Shown here: positions 25,901 to 39,836 of the stretch, piece after piece
How positions within the stretch are numbered: position 1 is the stretch's first letter
Layout: the number at the start of each line of letters is the position of its first letter
Assembly: GCA_034687125.1 (NCBI GenBank)
Contig: JAQGBZ010000134.1
Coordinates: forward strand, 1-64,000
From: Neelides folsomi
Taxonomy: Eukaryota; Arthropoda; Collembola; Neelipleona; Neelidae
Direction: 5' to 3'
Length of the DNA: 64,000 nucleotides
Program-made: the position numbers and the translations under genes
Notes under the pieces: model-generated
Databases searched by the model: none
Told to the model about the DNA's origin: nothing
The model's input: only the letters and a program-made list of their open reading frames with translations

Positions 25901-28900
25901 CAAAAAAACTCATATGTTGTATGTTGCTAATGCTTAACAAATGCTTCATGGAAATTGTTATATCATAAGACTAACATTAACAAGAGTTTTGTAAGGTACA
26001 ATTTGTATTCACCATTTTGTTTCATTCTTTATATTGTACTTATCTTTACAAGTACTATATACATACCATATTAGTATTAGTATATACCGACATACCTATT
26101 GTGGGTATTGTTTAAGCACTGTACATTTTGTTTTTTCAAATGTACTTTAGTAGGTTAGTGAGTGTACATTGTAAATACAGATATGTAATTACAGTTAATT
26201 ATACATTATACTTATTACATAGTACTATGTAGATATCTCACAGCCCGTATAAAATATAAATATTTTGTTATGTATTTTGATAATTTTAAAAAATATTTTG
26301 AATGTAATAAAAGTAATGGTGTCAACGCTTATTAGGTTGGTAAATGACGGGAAGAAGAAATAAGTATCAAGTAGAAGACATGCATTGCAAGGTTGATGAA
26401 TTTACAGAGAGACCTTCGCCAATGAGGACGCAGGTCGTTATGTCATAGTCAAGTTTTGAGTTCAAAGGAAGTTTTGCACTCGAGAAAGATGGGCACAAAT
26501 GGTTGTAGATGAATCGGATGTCAGACAAATGAGATTTCGCTGATGCTGAAGCCTCTCAGCGGAGACTCGTCTCGACTCATTTGAACAGAGACGGTTCCCC
26601 CTCTATTTCTCTCTCATAATGGACACTCGCTTCTCTCCCATTGCCTCAAGCCAATTATAATTTCTTCCTTCACAAGAAATTCCGTGACTAACAACTTGGC
26701 CGCTGGATTAGAGATTTCCTCCTGCGGCCGGCGTGGAGACACTTTGAGTCACCAAAGGCCCAACAAACTCGTTTAGCTCTTCTTTGAATTAGACTTTGTT
26801 GGTTGATTAGGAAAAGCGTCCTCGTTAGCGAAGACAGATTTTCCCCATTTAATCTCAACCGGCTCAAAAACGTGGAAGTTGATCCGGGCACATGTAGTTA
26901 CCCGGCTAGGCCTTTGAAAGAAGGGGAGGCCGCTCTGCATGCGAAACGAATGATCTTTCAAATGATGCATTAGGGAATATTAAAAGTACTCCTGTTCGAA
27001 ACGGCTCCGTAAATTGGGTGCCCACAAGCAATGAAATATTGACTGTATCAATGTTATGCCAGACCATCAAATTTTACTCATTTTTCTCTTCCACTGTTTC
27101 TCTCCGCCTCTCATTTTCATTCCCATATTTCCGATGGCTTTTCTCATCATCGTTCCTCATCTCGAGAGCAAAGAACTATCTGCCTTCTTCACCGACCTGA
27201 CAGCGAATATATAACTTTATGTGATGGTAGATGTAATATGTATAATGCATCACATGGCTAACGATACCTACTTCCTTCTCAAGACTATGAATTATCATCA
27301 TAAGGACCGCTTTTTTATTCAAGCATTCTCGTATATGATGGCTTCATTTATTAAGATCACTTTCCATTAAACAAAGCAAGTGCTTTTATAAGACTTATAG
27401 TCATATAACCTTATAACACATTGAATAACTCATACTAAGGACATTTGATTTTTTCATAATAAAATGAATATCTTCGTTTTAACTCTTCAATTCAAAGCTA
27501 ATTTTTATAATGTTAAAGATGTTTATGAAGCGTAAATGAAATAATAATAATAATCTAAATAAAGCGGATTCTGTCATCAAATGAAGAAAGGGATTTGTTA
27601 ACACAATTATTATCATTATCAATCTACATATACTGTATGTACCATATAGATATACCTACTTAAATATGTATAAAGTAGATGTCGTGTAAAATATATAAAT
27701 ATTAATTCGACCCTATAAAGATCATGTGAAATAGGCTGTATGTTTGCTCATAACGGTAATACATAATAATATCAGAATAGAAGAATATGAGGTGGAAAGA
27801 ATGTTTGTGAAAACACTCACATGGCTTATATAAAAGTGTGTTTGAGTAAAAATGAAAATATTGGATAATAAACATATTTTGGTGGTTGAGAAACGTGAAA
27901 GGAACGCAATGGAAAGGAAAAATATTGGATGGTAATGGAAGAGACAGACGGGCAATGGATGAATGGCTGAGAGTTTTCTCCAATATTCATGGGCTCGAAA
28001 AGAGGAGGGAAAGTATTTACTTAAGATGATGAGAGAACCCCGTGTGTCTGACAGGTTTTCATCTCAATAATGCATTGAGAAGATGGTGAGAAATAGGGAA
28101 AAGCCTCGTCTCATGTCCAAATCAAATATGGGCTCGATTCCTTTTCCTACCCTCACAAACTAATCTGTCCGCTTCTGTCTCAAGTGGATATACCAGAATG
28201 TGTGCCATTGAAGGGAATGGAAAGATTCCCTCTTCCTCATTTCTTGCAAAATATAAGGCTGGAAGTGTTCCTTGTCAATTCAATACTCCGCACCCATATT
28301 CCATTTCTTTCATTTGATTTCTCCCAATATTCTCTCAATATGCACTTTACGCCCTCACTCCGGCTCCATTATACTCCGTACGAGCGTATTGAGCAGAGAC
28401 ACCCACATTGAGTCTGAGAAGGGCATATGGATGGGTTGGGCCATTCAGCTCAACCACCAGCTCTGCCACCGTCAAGCTCAACGCATTATGGAGGATAATG
28501 GCCTATCCGCTTCCCGAAAATTCCATGCTAAGTGCTCCGCTCACTTTTATACTTGAGATATCTCATATTACAATCGTTTTTTAAAAGGTTTATTCACTAT
28601 TATTGTCAAGCGAGACAGAGCCAAGCCCACACAGCCCATTCCCATTTCGGAGAGGGGAATGGGCCGGGGACGAAACGCTTGCCAAGAAAGTATTTTCTAA
28701 ACAATTTGTTCAAACTACGCTTTATGTCAACATTCTCGACTTTGACTGTCTTTGCCTTAAGCCTCCCTTTTGACTCGTTTCAAATTTGAAATATGTCTTT
28801 CATAGACGGGGTGCATTCGACGGTGAAATATTAAAAAAGCAAATTATTTCTCCTTTTCTGACCGCTCCTGCTTTTTTAGCTTCAAATGCAACCATCGTAC

Positions 28901-29450
28901 TTGGCAGTTTATTGAAACTGAAAAATTGAATTCAAACCCTAAGCATAGGCTCACATGCACATAGAGAATAAGCTCTTACAGATATACTTTTATAAAACAT
29001 ATACTCGTATTTATTTTATAACAAATTAAACTCATTATTTTAAGGAATGAATTAAATTATTCAATGTTATTAGTTATTACAATATACTATATTGGAACAG
29101 TTTGAAATTATCAATTAAATCTGTGGCATAATTTCATTAAAAGTTAATAAATGGGCATTGAAGAAAATCTTTAGGAATTAAAAGCTTTAATTGAAAGACA
29201 TATTGAAGGTGAGTCTTTAAGAAGGTAAGTCTTTTGGTAAATCTTGAAAACACCTTGATTATTATTGTTCAATACATCAAAGACAAATTGCCAAATGGGT
29301 GAATAAATAGTTCATTCTGCATAAAGTTTTGAGACTGAACCATTTTGATTCGAGACTCAAATGAAATCCGCATTTGCTTTAATCTAAAGGAAAACAAGTT
29401 TTAACATAGTAAAGGAAAGTCATTAGAGAGATTTTCGTACAAGTAATACA
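25901..29450. other. Alternating AT-rich spacers and islands
   Basis: AT-rich at about 25900-26330 and 27220-27700, island at 26330-27220, mixed composition to 28960, and AT-rich again to 29450. No recognisable coding, RNA or repeat feature. Confidence 0.45.
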
Positions 29451-31390
29451 TAGAACTTGGAGAATTTAGTTTCAAGAGAGGCTAATGACGAAGGAGCTAA
29501 AGAAGGTATCTCCTTTTGCTTCCTTCCTACAAACGCTTTCTTTTGCTGAAATTGAGGTTTTGGGCATGGAGAAATCCACCATACATATATTAAAGTCAGG
29601 AATGGGGAAAGGAGCTAAAGAGAAACTTTCCGCGGAGTCAGCAATTTCACCAGTTTGCAGTCACTCAAGCACTCAGCAAAATGGTCACTCTCTCTTGGTC
29701 TCTGAGCAGCAAGGCCACTTCCCTGGCTGTCCATTGAGAACCTGACTCTTGCCCCTGACTCCCCATTTACTTTCATTGACAAGAACATGGCCAAATCCTG
29801 ACATTTGACTCTTTACTTCCTCACTTCCTTCAAGAGAGAAAAATTACTAGATTTCCTCCAGGAACGAGGAGATGGAGAAAATATACGGAAGGATGGAGAG
29901 AGGGAGATGAAAATGTGAAAGTCAATGTAAATGCCTAATGGTATAGAGTGGAAAAAAACACCCCATGTATAAATTTATCTTTCGCCCGCAATATTCTATC
30001 TAAGTCAACGCGAATATTTGCTTTAACGCTATCACTCTAATACGTTTGTTCTTTTTACACGAGCGAGAGGGGAAATATAGATCATAAGCCCCAGAGGTCT
30101 TGTGCATATAATATACTACTACAAGCAACAACCGTACAGGGGAAAGGATCAATGATCATTATGGAAAACACGAGACAGGGGAATTTTCACACTTGGTGCA
30201 CCAGAGAACTGATAAAATGTGATGTTGTGGCAGCTTACCTCTATGATGACAACAAAGAGATGATCGAAGAGCGAGCATCAATATTACTACAAAGGCAATT
30301 TTGAATAAGTGATTTTCTATGAAAATGAAAAGGGAAAAGTATTGGATTTTTCCATAAATCCCCAATTTTCTATAATATGGGAAGTAATTGGCTCAAAATC
30401 CATTAGTCAAGCCGGGCCATTAAATGATGACAATGATGAGTTGAAATGCGGCCGAGAAAAGATCTCATTTTCTCAATTAAAAGGAAATTGATCCTGATTG
30501 TGAAAAATTGCGGCTAAGAGGCATTCCGTGCTCGTCGGATTCCTTTCAGAGTGTGAGGAAGCACAGGCGCATAAGTTGAAAATCTCCGTAGGTAGGGAGG
30601 AATAATTAAAAAAGTTTTCCAAGGAGCGGAAAGGGAATTAGTAGCCATTGAGACGAAGACCAGCGGGAAGATAATTGGGGAATGAGTGAAACATTTCTTC
30701 TTGGAGAATATGGCCGTCAAACGGCGGAGAGAGTTATTGAGGTTTTCGATTAGACCATGAGATGCTACTGATGATGATGATGATGATGACTCCCCTTTGA
30801 AAAGCTGCTGGGAAGGAACATTATGTTTGAGAATCATTTGGAATATCGCCCAATATTGCCTTTTTCTCCTATACATCATCCCTGGGAGAGGAGACCTCAA
30901 GCTAGGAGCTCCCCATCATTTTTTCCATTCTCCCTTCCCCCATTTTTCCTTACTTCATACCTCCTCTCCATTGGCTTTCTCTCCCGAACTCGGTCTCAGG
31001 TCGTCTTGGCCCTCCAAAATCAGTAAATCTTATCTTCCTGACTCGTCGACATCCCGCTCTTATATTTTACTCTCCGATTCAGTAGCAGATGAAAAGACCC
31101 TCATTCCAACTTCTTAAACCTTCTCGAGCCTTCCCTTAAAATTACCTCACTCTCCTATTTCCTGTTACCCACCATCATCATTAATAACCCGGACCGCATT
31201 ACCTCTTACGAAACTCAAAGGCAGCTTCCACTCCCGTCCTCCCTTCAGACAATAGAGTGAGCCTTAAATATTTATGTCTTTATTAGAGATGCTTATCTCG
31301 CAATGCTTTCTCGTCAAATTGAATTTTTCAAAGCTTATCTCTTCCCTTCCTGATATGTTCCCAAACAGAAAACGACAATGAAGGGAGAAT
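29451..31390. other. GC-richer island
   Basis: Contains a seven-copy TGA microsatellite (30769-30789). Frames at 29485-29745 (+), 30514-30900 (-) and 30797-31117 (+) lack splice context or family similarity. No gene is called. Confidence 0.45.
30769..30789. repeat. (TGA)7 microsatellite
   Basis: Seven uninterrupted TGA units. Confidence 0.95.
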
Positions 31391-32820
31391 TCATACATAT
31401 GTAATACGATTCTTTCTATACTTTATTCCTTTATTCCATATAACCATATTTACCTCTATCTTCTTCCACTTTAAATCGTGAATTACGCAATGAAATCTAC
31501 AATGAAATACATAAGAGTATAATACTACTCGTAAGTATTACTTATACTTTTCTTGAAGAAAAGAATACATTTTGAATTTTTCTGAATAAATCTTTATAGC
31601 ACGTACAGGTTAGCATTGTATCTTTATAGCATCTTTGTAGCATTGATCTTTATTTGAACTTATTTAATAGGATATGAAATACAATTACATACATGTTTAT
31701 ATACAATTGAGATATGAATACTATGTAGGTAATACATAATTGTATATATGGTACATTTAGTAATTGGTACATATTATATACGTAAAATATCTAACGATAC
31801 AAGTAAAAAATAATAAATCTAAGATACAATTATTTTCATTGGTTTAGCATCTTATTGCAGTATAGTGCTTGACTCTCCAATTAATTTTGCTACGCATATT
31901 ATCTTGGGAAAAAACCATAAAAAATCACGATGTTGCAAAAGTATGAAAATCCAATAAAAAGAATCTTTAGATAGATGATAAAGATGGGAAAGTCAAGAAC
32001 CAACTAACCCAATCTTCAATCTTTCTCTCAAAAAACTCAAAATGAATGAAAGTACGATAGGACTCAGCCAATTCAATTCCATTCTGCAGTCATTCAATTT
32101 ACTCTATCTTTGAAAGTAAAGGCGGAAAGGCATCTTTTCTTACATTTGAGTTCAAAGATGGAAAATCCCTCAAAGACGACAATCAGAAGAATAAAATACA
32201 TTGCTCTCTTTCTCATCACGAAAGAGTCCTCGATACATACACATATTTCTTACCTCGATTACTGTCAACATGCTATATATTACCTACTTTGTATGGCTTC
32301 GAACCAATTCCCCCAACATTCGATTTTACAGCAAATGAGAAATACGCAAGGTTGCAGCTTTTCCGGGACTTTCACTGTATTTCTTGATTAATTTTTCATT
32401 TGGGCTTCTTTCCTCATTAAATAATGGGTTCTGGTTCTGCCAGATTTAATCTGTGAAGTAAAAAGTTTCCTCACAGAACGACAGAATCTCGATAAGTATT
32501 TGTAAAATTCAATTAACTTAAACAAGAAGTAACAGGATGCGCAGCGTCACGTACATATGTGATATTAAATAATAAAGATACAACTACATACTTACAACTT
32601 TATAAAGTAAATTCTATATAGGTATTCATATCACCTATTTAAACAAAACAATATTTTTAAAGTAATTTATATTTATTAAGCATTCACATTTGTGTGCTAT
32701 GTAATAAATACTAATTGATTTATACTCACAATTATTTAATTGTTCTAAGAAAAAGTATTTAATACAAATTGTCCTATTAAGTATACCTATACTATATTAA
32801 TTATTTATTGTTGAAGGTTT
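31391..32820. other. Mostly AT-rich spacer
   Basis: Around 31590-31650 the phrase ATCTTTATAGCA and variants recur about three times, a diverged local duplication. A small island lies at 31980-32450. Nothing coding is recognised. Confidence 0.45.
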
Positions 32821-33389
32821 ATAGAGAAGGAATGGGGATGATGAATAAATTTGAGATAATTGAGAAATGTATAAAGCAGAATTAATGGAACGCGTCTGCA
32901 AATGACTGGAACATGACTACGGGAAAAGAGTGACGAAAAAGGAAATTAGTTAGCAAAACGCCGTTGAGCTATACACTCGAGAGGAAAATGAATTCGAGTG
33001 ACGCATACTAAAATCGTGTTAGAATGGGAGAGCTTGAAGGTTTGTTTAAGAAGGGATTGAAATAGGAGGGTGAGGTTAAGCCTTTATCTAATGGGAAATG
33101 AAAGTAGACGTATTCTGAAAGATGTTGGAGGAGGAAGGAATAAAATTGAGTGAGTGAAAAGTTCCTAGGGTCGAGACCCATGACAAAGGTGCCAATTATG
33201 GACAATAGAGTCTTGATTGAAAACAAATCTATAGTGGTTTTCCGTCCTACAAAAGATTCAGATGAGATGAAGAAACTGCCTTTGCACCGCATGACGTTCC
33301 ATTAAACCCATGCTGGAACGTTCCTGACATATGACATCAGAATGAAGGCTTTCATCTACATTTTCCATTTTCCTCGTTTTGGTTCATAG

Positions 33390-33468
33390 GGAAATTCAGA
33401 GCTGGGAGCGCGACAACCTCACTCTCGATGTCACCTTATTTCCGAATCTTATGAAAGAGAGACGGCAG
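33390..33468 (+). other. Exon-like open segment, unrecognised (candidate only)
   Basis: The segment lies between an AG preceded by a T-rich stretch and a CAG/GTAAAC donor. One base completes a codon, then 26 codons read EIQSWERDNLTLDVTL followed by FPNLMKERRQ. The composition is protein-like and the donor is good. It is only 79 bases, belongs to no family I know, and no neighbouring exon with compatible phase was found, so chance is likely. Confidence 0.15.
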
Positions 33469-34142
33469 GTAAACAATGGACTGACATTTCCTATCTCTTC
33501 GTATCCTGTAAAATCCCCTTTTAGGCATTCATTGGAGCTCGAGCTTTATAGGACAATGAGGGTCTCTATATCCAATTTCTTATTACTTATGAATTACTTT
33601 TATCTTCCTTCTTCTTTTGAAGAGGGTCCCCGAGGGTGTCGGATTTTGACGTCCCACCTAGCTTTTAATTATGTTTGGCGGATATTACTTTCATGATGAA
33701 TGACCCTAGGAGAAATGAATGAACCCTCACCTCGCTAACTCACTCCAAGAGCCTCATGCAGAGGGAAAATCTTTATCCGACTCTGAGCTGGGGTTTATTC
33801 AATGCTCTCAAACTTCTCTGAGCAGAGAGTGAGATGAAGGGTAGAGGACTGAGGGTTTGCAAAACTGGTAGTGGCAAAACTTTGTTTCGCTTCACCATTT
33901 TTATTGATTTGCTGTTCGACTCATGACACTTTCCTACAGTAAATTTCAATCAAATCGAAACAAACAAGAAGATAAGGCAATCAATGGAATAAGGAAGAGA
34001 CATGGGGCTCTTATGTGCCAATGATTTTATATAGGAAATCCTAGTTTATGCAAAGAATAAACCCAGTGGTAGGGCTTGTGGAAACTCCAAGCCGCCGTCC
34101 ATCTTATTTAAGGCAGATTTGAATCGGGAAAATCCCCCAGCA

Positions 34143-34166
34143 GATTCCTCCCTGTGATTCCTCCCT
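34143..34166. repeat. Tandem 11-bp duplication
   Basis: GATTCCTCCCT occurs at 34143-34153 and 34156-34166, a local slippage duplication. Confidence 0.8.
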
Positions 34167-34512
34167 ATCGGTGAATTCAGTTGTATGTGCTGGGAGCTGT
34201 CGTAAAGTATACAGGATTTCCCCTTCAAGCTACATATTCTCTCGCCGGAGCTCAGAGAGACCCAAGACTCAATTAAAGGAAGGAAAGGCGCCGAGAAGAG
34301 GGCGGGAGGCAGGAAGTTTCTCTATCTCGACCTTCTACTTAAGACAAATGTTTTGCCGACAATAATTTGGCAATGCCAAAAGTGAATTCATCTAGTCAGG
34401 CTGTCTTCTTGGAAGTCGATGTTATAAACTGTGAGGAGATTTATGATCTCCAGGGTTGAGAGGAATTCCCATTCCACGAAACTTCGGCTCTGATTCCATA
34501 AGTGGCCTAATA

Positions 34513-34540
34513 TACATACATACATACAAATACATACATA
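34513..34540. repeat. (TACA)n microsatellite, slightly interrupted
   Basis: Tandem TACA units with one AA interruption. Confidence 0.9.
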
Positions 34541-35040
34541 CTACAATGTATGCTCCCTCCTTGAAGTTTACCTATTCGCATACACCCATCCCTCTTTCTT
34601 GTAAGTTGTAACCGATCGGGAGCGGCGTATTTACTCTCCCTCCTTAATTGTCTCTGCTCTTACCTTTATAACTACTTAAGGACAATCCATTAAAGATGTA
34701 CAATCTCCTCCGCCACGAGGAAATCCCCCGGAGCAGCCCTAATACACTAAATAAATTGAAATGTTTTACTTACAAGATAAACTCTGTTTGTCAGGGAACT
34801 TTGGTCGTTTGTTCCATCCTGTCGAATCCTTCCATGCAAACGGCAACACGGGAGAATATTAAAAGGATGAGTCCGGGCGATGGGGCGCAATGTGCATACA
34901 GATTTAGCTTCCCTGCTAGATTGAAAAGTTTCCTTCTCTCTAAATGTAAATATGTGAATAACAGACTCTGAGAGTAAAAACTCACATTCATGTTGAGAGT
35001 AATCTCTATCTCTCAAGACTCTTGAAGAAGTAAATTATTT

Positions 35041-36331
35041 TAATATTTGTATTTAATCTTGGCTCAGACGAGAAGAAATTGAAGTTTGTTACGTCAAATA
35101 CGAAATCTGTTCCATACGGTCTTTTAAACCTTTTAACAACTTTTCGTCCTTATACATACATAATGCCATAAATAAAACTGGTCAACTATAGTTAATCCTT
35201 TCATGTGAATGGCTATTCAAATACATTTCAAAGATCCTCTCCTTATTGACATTAAAGATACAATTTATATTTTTGGTATAAGTATAAAAAGGAATCGGAG
35301 ATTTGGAAAAACTTTATACTTTGCTCATTACTATCTTTTAATATATAACTTTTCAGACTTTTGGAAAAGAACATTAAAAGTAGAATAATTTTGAGGAAAA
35401 TCTTCATTATTTGTATTATACTTTATAAATAGTTTCATATTCATGTCGAAAGTGAATAGAGCGTATTTGGGGAAAAGTTTGAATATGCAGAGCTATCAGC
35501 AACTTATTTGAGCAAAAGAGTTTAGAATTGTGGAGCGGTCCATTCTTTAAGTTTATACAAATTTTGAAAACCCTCCATCATAATAATAGGTTTGCTAGAA
35601 TCAATGAATGCTTTCTCCTCCCAAAAGTAATAAGTCTTGGCTTAGAAAGAAGACTTTTACAAATCTTAAAAGTTTTTTCCACAACAGAAAAGCAAGAGAG
35701 TAACAAAGTTAAAACTTTCCTCTATTTCAACTATTGATGAAATGATTTAAGGTTCCAAATTCCGATAAATATAAATAAGTTAGGTTAATAAATATTATTT
35801 ATATCTTTCACTATGTACCTATTTATAAAGTATTTGTATACCATAGTATTCAATAGGTATATGACTTTTTGAATGATATAATAGAAGATACGTAAAGATA
35901 CATATGCAGCTGACACCTAAAATGTATGTAATAAAAGTTAATTATAATAATATTAGGGTGTATCAATATACGCATGTATTGTATATGTATGGATTATTAG
36001 ATAAATATAAAGTTGTAAATGACATTAAAATGTATGTACATTTATAGGATCTTACCTACTATAGTATTTATAAATATTCAATACTTTTTTTACAAACGTT
36101 CAAATAAATGCATAGTATGTATAGTGAAAATACTTAATACTGATACATATTGGCAACATAAAGCTCATTGTTCATCATCACCGAGCCACGACTGGGCAGT
36201 TATTTAAAAAGACCCGAACCGGGAGCCAAAGAACGTTCACTCCATCTCTTTTTATTTCCAAGTATTTGTGACTGAACCAAGAAAGAACACGATGAATGCG
36301 AATAGGTTTTCTAGCTTAAATGCTTACTAAA
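35041..36331. other. AT-rich spacer
   Basis: AT-rich with many ATGTAT words. Nothing coding. A slightly GC-richer patch around 36170-36320 leads into the probable MITE. Confidence 0.5.
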
Positions 36332-36587
36332 CCGGCCACGGATCTTGGCAGACGAGTTTTTAATTTACCTTATTTCTTCTCAGATAAACAAAACATATTA
36401 TAAATCCATGAAAACAAGATAAATCTATTGAAATATAATGCATTTTACTTATTTTAATGTGAGAAAATAGGGTAACATTGTCAAATAACATGTAAGCTTT
36501 TTTTAAAGTGAATTACCATGTAACTTTAAAAAACAGTTACTTGATGTCAATTTAGGGAAATTTTCGTCTGCCTAGATCCGTGGCTGG
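36332..36587. mobile_element. Probable MITE with 24-bp terminal inverted repeats
   Basis: Left end 36332-36355 begins CCGGCCACGGATCTTGGCAG and right end 36564-36587 ends GATCCGTGGCTGG. The 24-base ends match at 22 positions. The interior is about 208 bases of AT-rich, non-coding DNA, so any such element would be non-autonomous. I see no convincing target-site duplication, so the superfamily cannot be assigned. An inverted pair of host origin is possible but less likely given the GC-rich ends in AT-rich surroundings. Confidence 0.65.
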
Positions 36588-39060
36588 AAGAGTACACATG
36601 ATTTTTATTTTTACATGAAGCACTTAAAATAAATTATTTTTACCTTATATATATTACATAAAATAAATACATAAATATACTGATACATATCATAATATCG
36701 TACATAATATCTGTAAATAAATATATTATTTAATATCGTAGGTATATTAGGAGTATGAGCTATAGCAGTAGTTTCAATAATTCTAATAAAATATGGTATA
36801 TAATAATATATACTATAAATACATACCATATTACAATTATTTCATACTAAATCCACATCATTCAAAAATCTGACATTGTTAAGATGCAGAGCCTCTTACG
36901 TATTAAAAACAATGGTATAATATGTAGACATACACATGATGTATAATCTGTGATGATGATTAAATCTGGTTGTTATACGTTGAGATACTTTAATTAAGGC
37001 GGCTGTGGAAGACAGGAGAAAAGCTCCAGCACTCATTTCAAAAACCATAATAAATAAGCAATAGTGATGAAAGAGGGTAAAGATGGAAATTAATACGGCT
37101 TATTCTATTAGACCTCAGGAGATGAGTTCGTATAATTTAAAAAGTTTAGAGAAAAAGGTTTCCTTTGAATCAAAGTCTCTTTGTAACATAATAGCTCCTT
37201 CTAAGTAATTAGTTCCATCTTTCTTTGGATCATCTACATTGCTTTCACTCCTCTTTATTCATTTTACATCATCATCGTATTATATTACACAAAATCCTTC
37301 CATCCCTCCTCAGGCCAACCTCTCGAGAAGCAAACTCGAGCTAACAAATCAAAAGACACCTTGTAGAAAACAAAGAGAAAGTTTCTTTCCTTTCGGAGGA
37401 CTTTGAAAGATTCTTTCCTTCCCTCTCACTCCGCTTCCTTCCCCCTTACAATACAAACTTTCTTAACCTCCAAAAGTTATCGTCATCGGGTTTAGGGAGC
37501 TAGTTTCCTCACCGGCCACAAATAATCAGCCCGCCTTTGATCCCACTTCCCGATATTCCAACTTATTCCGGGGGCTCAATATAGAAAATTAATGTTCAGG
37601 ATTACCGACTCTCATTTCTTTCCTTGTTCTCACACTATCGGGAACAGCATAGCAGAATTCTTATGCTACAAATCCTTTTAGTTGACACAGGTTGGGGAAA
37701 GACAAGAATAAGGTGGTTCGTGAGATTAGAGTCATGCAAACTATTAATATACCTACTTACTCATAATGTCAAGGAACAGTTCCTTTTAGGAAAAAGTAAA
37801 GGGAGAGATAAGGTGCAACTTGTTAATCAAGAAGCCAGAGTGTATATTCCGATTTAAAATGCCGGGGAAATGTTTCTCTTGTAATTCACTAAAGTGAGGG
37901 AGATTGGGAGCACAGGAGGAAATGAGAAGTCGGATCCATTTTTAAAGTCGCCATCGAACCCTTTCTCTTCTCCACGTGTCTCACCTCTGGTAAAACATCT
38001 TGGGTTTATTTATTTCGGGGCGAGAAAGTGGTTTCGTGGGAGGGGTTTGGGATCAGAATAATAATACCCAGAGTATAATGCTCCTCTCAGTTTTAGAGAA
38101 ATGAGAAAGGAAATGCAAGAGCCAGGGGAATCAAATTACATTTCAAATCCAAATAAAACATCAGACACTCCATTCAATGATGGAAATAGAGAGGGAGGCC
38201 TGAATTCCTAAACCGGTCCTATGTATATGCAGAGGACCTATTCAAATAAGGGAGGAATCGAGAAGGCGGAGGGACATACCAACAGACAAATAACCCAATA
38301 TTAAGGACAGAGAGAACCGAAGTGGATGGGGAAATACAAATAGAAGCCGACAACTAGACTAGCATTCATAATGAGTTTCGTGTAGACTCGAGACCAGACC
38401 CGAGACTCCTCGTTCTTCTCTTGACATTGACTAGATTAAACATAGATTGATGTTGTTTTATATCGGGATCGGAATCGGGAGCACAATGGAACTATGTCAT
38501 AGAGATAACTCCCACTTCTCCGCAACACGTCTCTAAACGTGAGAGAGGTGAGGAGAGAAGCGGAATCGAAATCGAGTCCTTATTTTCTCCCACCATCCAC
38601 ATCGACCTTTTCCCTTTTATGGGGAAGGGGAGATTCGTGAGTCTTCTCGTTCAGCTTCATTAGGCCGGTAATCTCAACATGAGAGTCTCACCCTCTCTCC
38701 AACTTCAATCTTATCAGGAATCGAATCTCACCTCCTTCCGCTCCCCCTTCATCCAACTATCACCAGTCAGCAGGGGATTAAATTTTATTATAGACATACA
38801 TATCATCCTGGACCAAAGTTGATTGAGAGGAGGAAATCATCCAATCCAAATCTTCGCATCCGACTCCCCTTCAAACCCTGTACCTAATCAACGCCACTTC
38901 GTAGATTCGCAAGTCCGCAATTTTCATAATATTCACAAAGTTTAATCCTCTGGAAATGAGCTTTTCAACTCGGCTCTCAACCCATCAACTACAATTTGGG
39001 CCATTTTACAGAAATTTTTATTTTAATGGAAATAAATCCTATTGCGGGTTCCAGGTAAAT
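36588..39060. other. AT-rich spacer then GC-richer island
   Basis: AT-rich to about 36960, then island sequence to 39060 with pyrimidine-rich patches (for example 37380-37450). The plus frame at 37624-37857 is not recognised. No gene is called. Confidence 0.45.
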
Positions 39061-39790
39061 GTTTGATGGCAAGCTTGCTCGCCATATACCTGTATGTATA
39101 CGATTTACGAGTAATAATTAATGCGCAAGGCATTACAATAAGCACATAATCTCATCAAGGGGAATTTTCACAGTGAATAGGTACACACATACTACAAAGA
39201 TTTTGGATTAAATCCTATAGTACTTATCATAAGACTTTATTATTAAAAATACTTACCTACTTGTGAGTCATTAATAATAAGTAATTCTCATAATTTAATA
39301 AAGTACATTTTGAAATGTGAAAGTTTAAAATTGAAAAATGTTTCCAAATTAAACATTTAAACGATTAGCTAACTTTTCATGTAAAATGATAATTGAAGAT
39401 GAGATTTAATTTAGCTGTTCAATGTTTTGGACGTGAAAGATTTTCTTTCCTCAAACCCACCCCATTATTTCCTCAAAAGTTCTCCAAAAGCGAAGATAAA
39501 ACATTTGGAAAGGAATAAGGTAAGGAGTTGTGAAAGACAGAGGAAATGGAATGCTTAATTCATGCAGATTTTGACAATTTGATTAAACCGGAGGCGCCAG
39601 AATGTGCTCCCACTCCAGATTCTCGAAGAAGAGAAAGAGATGAATACGTTTTGTAATGTCAGGCAGAGGAGCGGAGAAAGAAAATGTCTTGATATTAAGA
39701 ACTGAAATGAGAGTAGGGGGAGAGGAGTTGACTTCCTATTTCGTGCCTGACTAGAGGAGAGAATCACATTGTCACCTACCAGGAACACTT

Positions 39791-39836
39791 TCATCATCAT
39801 CAACATAATAGTCCAAGCTCTCATCATCATCATCAT
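39791..39836. repeat. Two short (TCA)n microsatellites
   Basis: TCA runs lie at 39791-39802 and 39821-39836, with 18 bases between them. Confidence 0.85.

Larger units (their letters stand above)
32821..35040. other. GC-richer island
   Basis: Contains an exon-like segment at 33390-33468 (listed separately), a tandem pair of GATTCCTCCCT (34143-34153 and 34156-34166) and a TACA microsatellite (34513-34540). No gene is recognised. Confidence 0.4.
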
